Assembly: GCF_002803075.1 (NCBI RefSeq)
Contig: NZ_NNBK01000030.1
Location: 1-64,000 of the forward strand
Direction of reading: 5' to 3'
DNA from: Streptomyces sp. CB01373
GTDB lineage: Bacteria; Actinomycetota; Actinomycetes; Streptomycetales; Streptomycetaceae
DNA: 64,000 bases
Each line of letters opens with the position of its first letter. Positions within the stretch are counted from its first letter, which is position 1. This document shows positions 19,072 through 28,108 of the stretch, one piece after another. The notes under the pieces are model-generated. The model was not told the origin of the DNA. It did not search any database and worked only from the letters and a program-made list of their open reading frames with translations. The translations under genes and the position numbers were made by a program.

Positions 19072-21141
19072 TCAGCGATCTTCGACGATGAAGCACGCCC
19101 GCTGGTAGAGCTCGTCGAACGTGATGATCTCGACGTCCTGGATCGATGTCCTGTACAGCTCGAAGGAGTTGATCTTCTCCGGGTTCACACGGCCGTTGTG
19201 GGTGAACTCGCGCAGGCTTCCGATCACCACGACCTGCCGGGGTCGGGTGGTGGACAGTTCGACGCCGGTCGGGGTGCCGTCGTCGTCGTAGATGTGGGTG
19301 AGGAACTTGCGGGAGATGAGCTGCTGGGCCTTGCTGACCGTTTTCTGCACCTGCGCCACGCCGCCGCCCAGTTCTTTCGATGCCTGGTAAACGCCCGCGC
19401 GGTACGGGGTCTTGGCTAGCAGCTCCGTGTCGTGGGTCTTGATTTCGCAGAAGAGCATGCTGCTGATCAGGCCCTTGGAACGCATGATGGCGTCGATGCG
19501 CTTTCCGGCTCCGCCGAAGATGTCGGCCCCGGTGGTGATGCGTTCCAGTTTGCCGTCGTCGATGGATTCGCAGGCGATGAGGTTGAGTCCGTAGCCGAAG
19601 ATCCACTGGTTCGCCTCGAAGAAGGCCTGCCAGACCGCTTCCGCCCCGCGCGTCGTTGCCCGGCTCTCCTCCTGCTGGAAGTAGTCCGGATCGTTCAGCA
19701 GCCGCTCGAACCTATGGAGTTGCTCTCTGCGGTTGCTGATCAGCCGGATGTCCTCTTCGGTGAGCCCGCCGCCGATCGCGGTCCTGACCGCGCCGAGAAC
19801 CATCGTCCGGTCCTGGCCGGTCAGCAGCTGGGTCAGCTGGGCCTCGTCACCGGCCACGAGTTGGAGGGTGTCGCCGGGCGTGCTCAGCCCGGCGCAGCCC
19901 TGGAGGAAGTTGATGACCTTCCAGAAGTTCTCGTGGACGTCCCCGGTGTCGACGAGCGCCTTGACTGCCCGGGTGGTCCCGGTCTCGGGCAGTGTCTGTG
20001 TGGCGGAGACGTCCCCGGCCTTCTTCTTGTCCTTCTTCCACAGCTTGATCCTCGGCGTGAAGGTGCTGCCCTTCTTGATGATGGTGACGCTGCACAGTGT
20101 GGCCACCTGGGGCCGGTCGTCGAGGACGAAGTCGGTGATCATCCGGCGTGCGCGGGTGTCGTAGAGGTAGTGGAACCCGCTGTTGTCATGCGAGGCACGG
20201 ATCTCCAGGTTGGCGAAGTCCCCGCGGGTGACGTCGAACTCGGTGGTGGTGAAGGGGAGGCGGAGACCGCGAACGATGGGGGTGGCGGGTGCGGTGGCTT
20301 GGTCCCGCCAGTCCGGCGGGATGTGGGGCAGAGGCCGGGTATCGCCTTCGACCACGAGGTCCTGGACGTCGGTGCGTCCGAGCTGGCTGAGCAAAGTCTC
20401 CAGTGTCCGCCAGATCGTCTCCTTCGTCTCTGGGGCACAGGTGGGCTGGAGCTCGCGCTCCACAATCAGGACCGCCTCGTAGGTGTCCGCCGTCCAGCCG
20501 TCACCAGGCACGGGGTTGAAGAAGCCGCCGTCGCGGCGCAGGGTCAGGACAGCTGTGCGCAGCAGGTCGCGTGCGGTCTCCTCGCCGGCGCAGTCCAGGA
20601 GGCTGTAGGTCTGCCCGAGGACCAGGTCGAGCTTGCCCGTGTCGTCGTCGTTCAGCGGCAGCGGGACCAACGGGCCCGTGGGCGGAAGCCGGACCGGCGT
20701 GTAGATCGGGCGGCCGGAGAGGAACTCGTAGGAACGCAGGCCCCACCCGTCCGGTGCCAGCAGCCGGTTCAGCTCCTCAACCTGCTTCATCGCCTCCTCG
20801 ATGCTGGCCGCAACCTCGGGATGGACCATTCGTGCCAGGAAGGCAAGCAGCACCTCGTCCGGCCCGTCGGAGAGCTCCAGCCGAGAGTCCTCGAAGATCC
20901 AGTCGTCGTCCAGGTCGTAGTTGTTAATCCGGTGCTGTTGGATGTCGGCGCGGACAGTCGGGAGCCGGCCGTTCTCGGACGGAGGTCGGTCCAGGTCGTA
21001 GAGGTCCTCCAGGAACGTGACCTCGTCCCGTTTCCCCCACCAGGGGCTCGATATCCCGCGCAGATAGCTGAAGATGTCGTGCCGCGTCACCGTCGTGATC
21101 GATGGCTGCGCGTGTGCCGGGGCGGGGTCGCTGGACGTCAT
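19072..21141 (-). CDS. sduA: AbiJ-NTD3 / Shedu (DUF4263) nuclease fusion
   Basis: This is a 689-residue defence protein. The N-terminus (about 18-175) matches AbiJ-NTD3: HDIFSYLRG, SPWWGKRDEVTFL, QQHRINNYDLDDDW and a MVHPEV segment. The C-terminus (about 503-689) is a Shedu SduA nuclease: FFEANQWIFG, then GKRIDAI (D550), then LFCEIKT (E566, K568), then YRAGVYQASKEL and a QVQK helix. Shedu proteins are single-gene systems whose nuclease nicks DNA while variable N-terminal domains sense infection. The region between, about 200-500, probably carries the oligomerisation or sensor fold. It stands alone, with no overlapping partner, between the helicase pair and a recombinase. Confidence 0.8.
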   Translation of the reverse strand: MTSSDPAPAHAQPSITTVTRHDIFSYLRGISSPWWGKRDEVTFLEDLYDLDRPPSENGRLPTVRADIQQHRINNYDLDDDWIFEDSRLELSDGPDEVLLAFLARMVHPEVAASIEEAMKQVEELNRLLAPDGWGLRSYEFLSGRPIYTPVRLPPTGPLVPLPLNDDDTGKLDLVLGQTYSLLDCAGEETARDLLRTAVLTLRRDGGFFNPVPGDGWTADTYEAVLIVERELQPTCAPETKETIWRTLETLLSQLGRTDVQDLVVEGDTRPLPHIPPDWRDQATAPATPIVRGLRLPFTTTEFDVTRGDFANLEIRASHDNSGFHYLYDTRARRMITDFVLDDRPQVATLCSVTIIKKGSTFTPRIKLWKKDKKKAGDVSATQTLPETGTTRAVKALVDTGDVHENFWKVINFLQGCAGLSTPGDTLQLVAGDEAQLTQLLTGQDRTMVLGAVRTAIGGGLTEEDIRLISNRREQLHRFERLLNDPDYFQQEESRATTRGAEAVWQAFFEANQWIFGYGLNLIACESIDDGKLERITTGADIFGGAGKRIDAIMRSKGLISSMLFCEIKTHDTELLAKTPYRAGVYQASKELGGGVAQVQKTVSKAQQLISRKFLTHIYDDDGTPTGVELSTTRPRQVVVIGSLREFTHNGRVNPEKINSFELYRTSIQDVEIITFDELYQRACFIVEDR

Positions 21142-21416
21142 GTGTCCAGGATGGAGGGCAGGGCGGTCAGGTACCGGTCGATCGGAACTTTTTTCAATCT
21201 GTCGAACGAGACGTCAGACGACGAAGCGCAGTGCGGCAGCGGGGCGGTGGGGGAACGGTCGACCGGCCCGCCCCGGCCCACCCGCGGTCAGCGCGGCCCG
21301 TTCCGGCGAGGCCGTTGCTGGAGCGGGACCACCATGGCGAGTGCGATCTGGCCACTCCCTGCCCTCCGGCCCAGGCCTCGGAGGCCTGGGGTCTCGTGCT
21401 GCCAGTCGGCGGGTGT

Positions 21417-22115
21417 CTACCGCAGCGTGTGCCGGAAGCCCTCGAGCCGGTCGGTCAGGATCTCTCCTTCAGGGGTCAGGACGTGAGGCTCGTGCGCTCC
21501 CATGTCGGCCAGGAGGTCGGAGACGAGTGCGCAGGCCACGACGACGGCCTCTCGCTGGTCGGTGACAATGGCGGCGAGATCGCCGGTCGTCTGTGCAGGA
21601 GCTGCTGGGAGCGGCGTCGCGGGGCCGTGGGTGAAGGCGTGTTCCGACGTGATCAGGTGCACAGGCTTGTCGCTGTCGTCGAAGCGGTGGAGTGCTGCGG
21701 ACAGCATCAGGTCGCCGGCCGATCCGGTCTCCGCCGCCCAGGCTGCGGCAGCCTGTACCAGGGCCACAAGGTCGAGTTCGAGTCCGCGCTGGAACAGCCG
21801 CTTGGGGCCGTCGTCGTTGGTGTGGTCGCTCTGGAGGTTGATGGGCATCGCCGCGTAGAAGCTGCCGTCCTGGTGGAGCTGGCCGGTCGGTACGCCCTCG
21901 AAGCGGACCTGGCGGCGGCCGACCAGCACGGGGCGGGCCGGTTGCACGTTGGTGGTCACGCCTTCGCCGGCGAGCTTGACGAAGCGGTCGAACGCCGCGT
22001 CCCCGATCCACCCGCGTGGTCACGGGATAGGTGCCGCGGACGGCCGGAACGGCGGCCAGGCTGACCCAGCCCGGGTAGTAGTTCGCCTTGGGGCTGCCGC
22101 CGTGGGCCGTGCTGG
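21417..22115 (-). pseudogene. C-terminal part of an unknown protein, fused behind a recombinase and frameshifted
   Basis: The open frame 21959-21417 gives 180 residues (VTTNVQPARPVLVGRR onward). The protein-like sequence continues upstream through GWIGDAAFDRFVKLAG. After a one-base frame change near 22020 it goes on through HGGSPKANYYPGWVSL to about 22115. This suggests a longer gene with one frameshift whose front was replaced by the recombinase. The body has a patch rich in Asp and charged residues (LQSDHTNDDGPKRLF) and long helices (LDLVALVQAAAAWA). No family is recognised with confidence. Confidence 0.45.
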
Positions 22116-23296
22116 TGACCCAGCAGCTTTTGCACCACGTCCCGGTCCACTCCCTCACGCAGCCAGTGGGTGGCCGCGGAGTGGCGCAGCATGTGCGGGC
22201 GAGCCGGGTGCCCGGCGCGGCGGGCCAGATGGTCGAAGACGTTCTTGGCGTTCGGGTAGGTCATGGCCCGCCCCAGCGGGGGCCGGAAGAGGTTCACGAA
22301 CACCATGCCTGTCTCAGCCGCGGCGGCCACCGGGGTCCGTTCGTGCTGGTAGTCGGTGTAGAAGGCGACGATGTCGGGGGTGACGGGGAGGCAGCGGGAG
22401 TGTCTGGACTTGGCCACGGCCCGGTTCGGGTTGTCGGTGCGGCGCCGTACATGAAGGTGCGGGCCCTCCACCGGGCAGCCCAGCGAGCGTGACGAGGCCA
22501 GGAAGTACAGATCCTCCTGGCGCAAGCCCAGGGCCTCCCCGATCCGCAGGCCGGTCGCGGCGAGCAGCGCGATGAGAAAACGGTCCCGCGCCCGGGGCGT
22601 ATCCGCGATCATGCGGCGGATCTGCTGCGGGGACAGGTCCTCGTAGCCGGGCTCGCTGACCTGGAAACGAAAAGCCGACACCTGCACCTGACGCCACTGG
22701 CCACGCTCGCCGGCGTCGTAACCGGCCGGCAAGAACCGCAGGTACTTCGGCTCCGACAACAAGCCGGCCGTCTGCGCGGGGACCCAGCCGTGGAGCGCAC
22801 CGAAGCGCAGGAAGTCCGTGACCGCCGTCATCACCGCGTTCGCCGTTCCCTGCGAACGGTAGCGGGGCACAGCCGTAGTCGGGGAGCGGCGGCTGCGGGC
22901 GGGCAGCGGCGTGGTGACCAGCCACTGCTGCAGCCCGGACAGCGCCATGAAACTCGGACGCCACCACTCGATACGGCGCCCCGCGCAGTAGTTCAGATAG
23001 AGGGCGAGACGGCCCGCGTAGACCCGTTCCGTGTTCGGCGAGCGGCCCTTGCTGCGCAACCCCGCCAAGAACGCGCACGCCTCGGCATGCAGCTCGAAGG
23101 TGCGTGCGTCGGCCACCACCCACCGCTCCACACCAGTCGACGGAGAGATCGAACGCTCAGCGACATAGGTCTGTTCCACCCACCAAACAGACCAGCCCCC
23201 ACCGAGGAGCGGTGTCCGTTCCAGACAGCTGCCACACGACCAGGTGGAAACCACACCGAACACACCCCACAGGCCCGTGCCCCTATGGATAATCAC
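21956..23296 (-). pseudogene. tyrosine recombinase/integrase with rearranged C-terminus
   Basis: The frame spans 446 codons, but the first 40 or so look like leader sequence. The likely protein begins near VVADARTFELHAEA, which opens a SAM-like core-binding domain (GRSPNTERVYAGRLALYL). Catalytic-domain motifs are ATGLRIGEALGLR (first Arg), HMLRHSAATH (HxxR) and LLGH (second His). Immediately after LLGH the sequence stops resembling a recombinase, and no conserved catalytic Tyr context follows. Instead it runs into another gene's DNA out of frame. The enzyme is probably dead. It marks a past integration event in the defence island; no att site could be identified. Confidence 0.65.
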
Positions 23297-23408
23297 CGGC
23301 CTGAGGCCGGGGGCGTCCAGGGGGCCTGCTTCCCCTCTTCACAAGGGAGTGCATCGCAACGGGCGTCGTTGCCGATGCGCGACAGGACTATCAGAAGGAG
23401 GCCGCGGA

Positions 23409-26366
23409 ATGGGAATGCGTGGCAGCGAGCAGGAACAGACCGGCGGTGCCGGAGTCTCCCGGGTCATAGCAGACTTCACAGACCTTGGCTGGGGCCCTGC
23501 AGAAAACGACCGTCATGACCTCGGCATCGATCTGTTCCTGCAGGTGCGCGACGCGCGACGTTTTGACCGCATTATCCTGATGGCAGCTCAGGTCAAGTCA
23601 GGGCCTTCGTACTTTGACGCACCGACCAGTGACAAGCAGGGCAACTGCACCGGATGGTGGTACGCGGAAAGCGACGCCAGACACTTCGAGGATTGGGTCC
23701 AGCACGCTCTGCCCCACCTGCTCGTCATGCACGACGCCGCCACCCGTATCTCGTACTGGGCGCATGTGACGAAAGAAGCGGTTCAGAGCACAGGGAACGG
23801 TTTCAAGATCCATGTCCCGATCCACCAGAAGGTAGAGCTAAGCAATCGTGACACGCTGGAGGAGGTCGCCGCCTCAGCAAAACAGCAGCCCGTGCTCCAG
23901 GGCACCTCGTTCGCTGCGGGAGCCAAGGCAGTCGCTCCCGGACGGGCTCTGCGCCACGCTTTGCTGACCCCCCGGCTTATCGCTCCGCACCGCAACACCG
24001 GCTTCGAGCGCACCCTCGCTCCCGAGGAGGCCATCGCCCTGATCACCCAAGGACGAATCCAGGATTTGCAGTGGTACATCGAGAAGGGTTCCAATCCTCA
24101 TCTGGCCGGAGCCGACAGCCGCTCCCACCTGTGGGAATGGCGCTTCTTCTCCGCTTACCACGACGCAGTGGTTGATTCGAACATCCAGCCGCTCCTCGAC
24201 CTCGCAAGAGCCACCTGCCCCACGCCGCCAACTCCCGGTGAGCGGAAGCCGAAACCAGAACAGGCTCACCGGATCGCGGCCAGCGTCGTGACCGGTGCCG
24301 TCTTCCTCACCGCAGCCGAACGGCTGGCGGAAGCAGAAGCCCTCCTGGAGGCGGCGGGAGAGGATCTCCTCCCCATCGACCAGGCCTGGGCTCTCATGCA
24401 CCGAGCCATCGTGCTGAGTGAGCAAGGAGACCTCGACACGTCCCGTCGCCTGGCCGCAGGGGCGCAGCGGACGGTCGCACTTGATCTTGATGATGTCACC
24501 GCAGCTGCCATCGGCGCATCGGCTGCCGACTTCCTCTTCCGTACCTCGGGGCGGGAAGCAAAAGACCTGGGCGCCACCATGACGGCCGTCGACACCGCCG
24601 CCTCCTGGTGGCGCTCTCAAACCGTTGCCTGGGCTCTCGAAGACCACGAGGAAAAGGCATTCCGCGCCTGGGGAAAGTGCGAAGACCCAGGCACCTGGCC
24701 ATCAGACGAAGCACAGAACCGTCTGCTCAGCGCATGGCTGAGCGCCTCTCTCGCGGGAACGCGGGGCCCCGCGTCAGCCGCCCTCGCCCAGCATGCCCGG
24801 CACGAAGTCATCCAGCACGAAGCGTCATGGCGCAACGATGCAGCAGCGGAACTCAGCGTGCAGGACCGTCAGTCCGGCCAGGTTCCAGCCGGCCCTCACG
24901 CCCGCGGCATAGAGGACGCGCTTGACGAATTGAGATGTCACGGCTGCACCAAGACGCTGGAGATCGCCGTACAACGCCTATGGGCGGCAGGGCCTGCCAG
25001 CCCGGTACAAGCCGCAGTACGGCGTTCGGTGACGGCACCGTGGACCCACACCAACGCGCCCACGAAACTGGCCCTTCTCCGGTACGCCGGAGACCTTCTC
25101 CCGACCGAACTGGCCGATCAGGCAGGACGCCACTGTCTGACCCTGCTCGAAGACCCCGAACCCTTCGCGCAACGCGTACGGCCAACGTTTTCCATCGATC
25201 ACTACGCCCACAGGGCTCTTTGGCGGGTGCTGCCCGCAGCCACCGACGCCATCCACGCGGAAGCAGCAGACACGCTCCTGCGAATCCTGCCGGACCGGCC
25301 GGGCGAGTCAGCGGAAACCGACCTGATCAAACTCGCTGCGTTCCTGAGGCCTTCTGCCGTCGCAGCCTTCTCCGACCAACTCCGCGCGGCCGCAACAGGC
25401 CATTCCAACCCGAGCATGTCTGCCGCGCTCCTGGGCGTGCTGATCGCCAGCGGCGACTCCACGGCCGAAGCCGAACTGCTGCGCCGCACCGAAGCCGGTG
25501 ACATCGACGCCATCGGCGAGGTACGTTCACTGGCGGATCTCTCCCCCAGCGCCGGCCAGCGCGTGATCGACCTGGCCGAGACTCACTGCCAGCAGCAACT
25601 CGACGACGCTCACCAAAACAGCTGGGGACTCGGCGGCTGGGACTGGGCGCGCCTCCTGGCACTGTGCAACTTCTTCTTCCCCGAGTACGCCCGCTGGGGC
25701 TCCGTCATCAACATCGTGCTCGACCCCCAAGTCGCTCAAGAGCACAAAGCAGGAGCCGTCCGCGCCCTCACCACACGCGCAGACCAGCTCCCTGCCCCGG
25801 CCGCCGCCCGCCTGCGGGCTGCCTTCGAGACCGGGCTGCCCACGATCAGGGGCGTACCGGGCCTGACCGACCAAGCCGGAGACCTCACCCAGGCAGCCTT
25901 CACCCTCGGCCTCGCCCTCAAGGCGGTCGACAGCACTACCGCAATCCACCGCATTCTCACCTGGCTGCGGGGCTCCGCCTCACAGCGCCGATCCGCCGCC
26001 CACCTCGTGACCGCCCTCAGCCATCACACGAACGACCCCGTAATCCAGGGAACGCTGGTCGCTCTCACCGGCGATCCGCAATACCAAGTCCGGACCGCAG
26101 CAGCCTTTTCCCTCGCCCGCGGGCTCCCGGAAAATCCCACGCCAGCCGTCAAAGCAGCCCTCAACACAGCAGCAAACGAACCCGGCTGCCGCGTACCACT
26201 CGCCATCGCCCACGCCCTCCAGCAGACATCAGGAGCCCAGGAGAACCGGCGGGTCCCGACCAGCCGACTCCAACAACACATGTCCGCCCTGGTACGCGCG
26301 GCAGCCACCCCCACAACCAGCCCGCCATCAAAAACAAACACACCACACCCCGCGCATACCCCTTGA
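23409..26366 (+). CDS. DUF4365-type PD-(D/E)xK nuclease fused to long helical-repeat region
   Basis: This encodes 985 residues from ATG 23409, chosen for AAGGAGG 8 nt upstream; the frame is open 165 nt further 5' but without protein-like content. Residues ~13-190 resemble DUF4365: VSRVIADFTDLGWGP, GIDLFLQV (D41), then MAAQVKSG (Q61-x-K63), the catalytic core of restriction-like nucleases. It continues with the usual WWYAESDARHFEDWV segment. From ~200 to the end it is all-helical, with TPR-like then HEAT-like repeats. This fits a nuclease effector joined to a large solenoid sensor. It is monocistronic, next to a recombinase and other defence genes, with no recognised partner. Its last codons abut a helicase fragment, so the C-terminus may be altered. 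Confidence 0.7.
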   Translation: MGMRGSEQEQTGGAGVSRVIADFTDLGWGPAENDRHDLGIDLFLQVRDARRFDRIILMAAQVKSGPSYFDAPTSDKQGNCTGWWYAESDARHFEDWVQHALPHLLVMHDAATRISYWAHVTKEAVQSTGNGFKIHVPIHQKVELSNRDTLEEVAASAKQQPVLQGTSFAAGAKAVAPGRALRHALLTPRLIAPHRNTGFERTLAPEEAIALITQGRIQDLQWYIEKGSNPHLAGADSRSHLWEWRFFSAYHDAVVDSNIQPLLDLARATCPTPPTPGERKPKPEQAHRIAASVVTGAVFLTAAERLAEAEALLEAAGEDLLPIDQAWALMHRAIVLSEQGDLDTSRRLAAGAQRTVALDLDDVTAAAIGASAADFLFRTSGREAKDLGATMTAVDTAASWWRSQTVAWALEDHEEKAFRAWGKCEDPGTWPSDEAQNRLLSAWLSASLAGTRGPASAALAQHARHEVIQHEASWRNDAAAELSVQDRQSGQVPAGPHARGIEDALDELRCHGCTKTLEIAVQRLWAAGPASPVQAAVRRSVTAPWTHTNAPTKLALLRYAGDLLPTELADQAGRHCLTLLEDPEPFAQRVRPTFSIDHYAHRALWRVLPAATDAIHAEAADTLLRILPDRPGESAETDLIKLAAFLRPSAVAAFSDQLRAAATGHSNPSMSAALLGVLIASGDSTAEAELLRRTEAGDIDAIGEVRSLADLSPSAGQRVIDLAETHCQQQLDDAHQNSWGLGGWDWARLLALCNFFFPEYARWGSVINIVLDPQVAQEHKAGAVRALTTRADQLPAPAAARLRAAFETGLPTIRGVPGLTDQAGDLTQAAFTLGLALKAVDSTTAIHRILTWLRGSASQRRSAAHLVTALSHHTNDPVIQGTLVALTGDPQYQVRTAAAFSLARGLPENPTPAVKAALNTAANEPGCRVPLAIAHALQQTSGAQENRRVPTSRLQQHMSALVRAAATPTTSPPSKTNTPHPAHTP

Positions 26367-27024
26367 TAATCGACATCACCGGCGAGCGGGGAGTCGACTC
26401 GATCTGCTTCGCGGACACCCGCGGCTCCCAGGTGGAGATCGTGCAGAACATCGGCCGGGCGCTGCGCCTCAACAAGGACGGCTCCACCAAGGTCGCGCGG
26501 ATCATCGTGCCGGTCTTCCTGGAGCCCGGCGAGGACCCCACCGACATGGTCGCCTCCGCCAGCTTCCGCCCTCTTGTAGCGATCCTCCAAGGGCTCCGCA
26601 GTCACGATGAATGACTCGTCGAGCAGCTCGCCTCCCGCGCCCTGACCCATGGCAAGCGCAAGGTGCACGTCCAGCGCGACTAGGAAGGCCGGATCATCGG
26701 CGCCGACGGCGCGGGTGACGGCGAGAACCAGGAGCACGACGACACCCAGGCCGCCGCCGAATCGGCCCTGCTCCACTTCTCCACTCCGAAGGACGCCGCA
26801 ACGATCGCCGCGTTCCTGCGCACCCGCGTCTACCGGCCGGACTCACTCGTGTGGTTGGAGGGCTACCAGGCCCTGATCCGCTGGCGGAAGGAGAACGAGA
26901 TCACCGGCCTCTACGCCGTGCCCTACGACACCGAGACCGAGGTCAGCACGACGAAGTCCTTTCCCCTGGGAAGGTGGGTGCACCAGCAGAGGAAGGCGCG
27001 GCGGGGCGGGGAGCTGGAGGAGCG
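26367..27024 (+). pseudogene. decayed duplicate of part of the terminal helicase gene
   Basis: DNA from about 26367 to 27024 closely matches positions about 2890-3553 of the helicase gene: GERGVDSICFADTRGSQ, QNIGRALRLNKDG, then IVPVFLEPGEDPTDM, in the same order. It includes motif VI and the start of the helicase-associated part. It carries in-frame stops (TGA near 26612, TAG near 26681) and has no start or end. Both borders are sharp: the stop of the DUF4365 gene on the left and an ATPase fragment on the right. It is a second copy left by recombination, perhaps from another terminus or plasmid. Confidence 0.85.
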
Positions 27025-27245
27025 GCGCAGCGCCCGTTCGCTGCCCGCGCCCGCCAGCACGAGTGCCGTGTCCGTGTCCGGGTGGTCCCACAGCCCGCGC
27101 AGAAACTCCAGCGCCGGCCCCGGAAGGCGCTGTGCCTCGTCCAGCACCAGCACGCGGGGCTGTCTCAACGCATCCACCAGCATCAAGTCGGCCTCTCCCG
27201 CCCCGCGCGGCAAAACCCGGCACGTCGTCCGCGGTGTCCCCTTGA
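27025..27245 (-). pseudogene. fragment of an AAA/TniB-like ATPase
   Basis: On the minus strand about 70 codons read LMLVDALRQPRVLVLDEAQRL, then EFLRGLWDHPDTDTALVLAGAG. VLVLDEAQ is a Walker B motif, and the following strand resembles the TniB/TnsC or transposon-associated AAA ATPases used by Streptomyces elements. There is no Walker A, because the N-terminal part is missing. The C-terminal end is cut where the helicase fragment begins. It is certainly incomplete; assignment within AAA proteins is uncertain. Confidence 0.5.
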
Positions 27246-27289
27246 GGGGGGTGCCGCGGACGACGGCTGTTGCCGTGGGGCTGGCGGAG

Positions 27290-28108
27290 TCAGTGGCTGG
27301 CCGCCTGCTGGAGGAGGTCGTGGAGGTCTTGATCGGCTTGTGAGGTGCGGGCGGGGAGGGTGTCGGCGACGTCCGGTCGGCAGGCCGCTGCGGCGAGGAG
27401 GTCCCGGACGTGCTGGGCAAAGTCATGACCGGGCAGGGGGAGTTCCATGTCGGGTTCGCGTAGGTATCCGACGGTGACGGCGGTGGGGATGTAGGCCATG
27501 AGGCGGGTCACGGCGGTGGTGCGGTCACGGACGGTCTGTTTGGCGAGGTGGCGCAGGATGCGCAGGATCGTGGTGGTGGAGGTGCTGGTGACGGGGTTCA
27601 GGGCGGGTGCCCACCCGCCCACGGCGCCGGGCCTGGGTGTGGGGGCGGGGGGCGGGGGCTGGACGTCGTCGGTCTGCTGGTGCCACCAGCTCGCGGTGGT
27701 GTCCTCGCCGGCGGCGAGGTGGTGGAGGTAGAGGCAGTAGGCGGCGGCCGGCTGTCCGGCGCCGGCGGCGTACTGCCACCAGAAGCGTGCGCCGTCGTCG
27801 GTGTCGGTCAGCTGCAGCACGCAGGCCAGGACGAGCGCACTGCAGGGTTCGGGGACCTGCTCGGTGACGAAGTTGGCGACCTCGTGGGCGGGGGTGTGGG
27901 AGACGAGGGTCTCGCACAGGGCCCGCAGGTCCTCGGCCGCCTCCTCGGCATCGCGCCGCCGAGCGGACACCGTAGGCCGGTCGTGAGCAGCGGCTGGGGA
28001 CTGCGGGGAGCGGGCGGACGGGCAGGAGAGGGTGTCGACGATGTCGCGGGGAGCGGTGCGTTCCGTAGCGAGGCGTGCCCGGGCGAGAATGCCGTCGATG
28101 CGGGTCAT
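27290..28108 (-). CDS. hypothetical protein, last gene of a regulator operon
   Basis: This encodes 272 residues starting at ATG 28108, which overlaps the upstream gene's stop (ATGA). It has a helical N-terminal region with repeated Arg/Glu, a central region around FWWQYAAGAGQPAAAYCLYLHHLAAG that reads like a single Sel1/TPR-type helical hairpin, a Pro-rich linker, and a conserved-looking segment (RLMAYIPTAVTVGYLREPDMELPLPG). No enzyme motif is visible. Translational coupling to an HTH/sigma-like regulator suggests it works with it, for example as a partner or anti-regulator, but that is inference. Confidence 0.6.
   Translation of the reverse strand: MTRIDGILARARLATERTAPRDIVDTLSCPSARSPQSPAAAHDRPTVSARRRDAEEAAEDLRALCETLVSHTPAHEVANFVTEQVPEPCSALVLACVLQLTDTDDGARFWWQYAAGAGQPAAAYCLYLHHLAAGEDTTASWWHQQTDDVQPPPPAPTPRPGAVGGWAPALNPVTSTSTTTILRILRHLAKQTVRDRTTAVTRLMAYIPTAVTVGYLREPDMELPLPGHDFAQHVRDLLAAAACRPDVADTLPARTSQADQDLHDLLQQAASH

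Noticed and set aside
19432..21486. A 684-codon plus-strand frame opposite the Shedu gene
   Set aside because: Antisense shadow with Gly/Val/Arg-biased repeats and no family features; the minus strand has clear domains.
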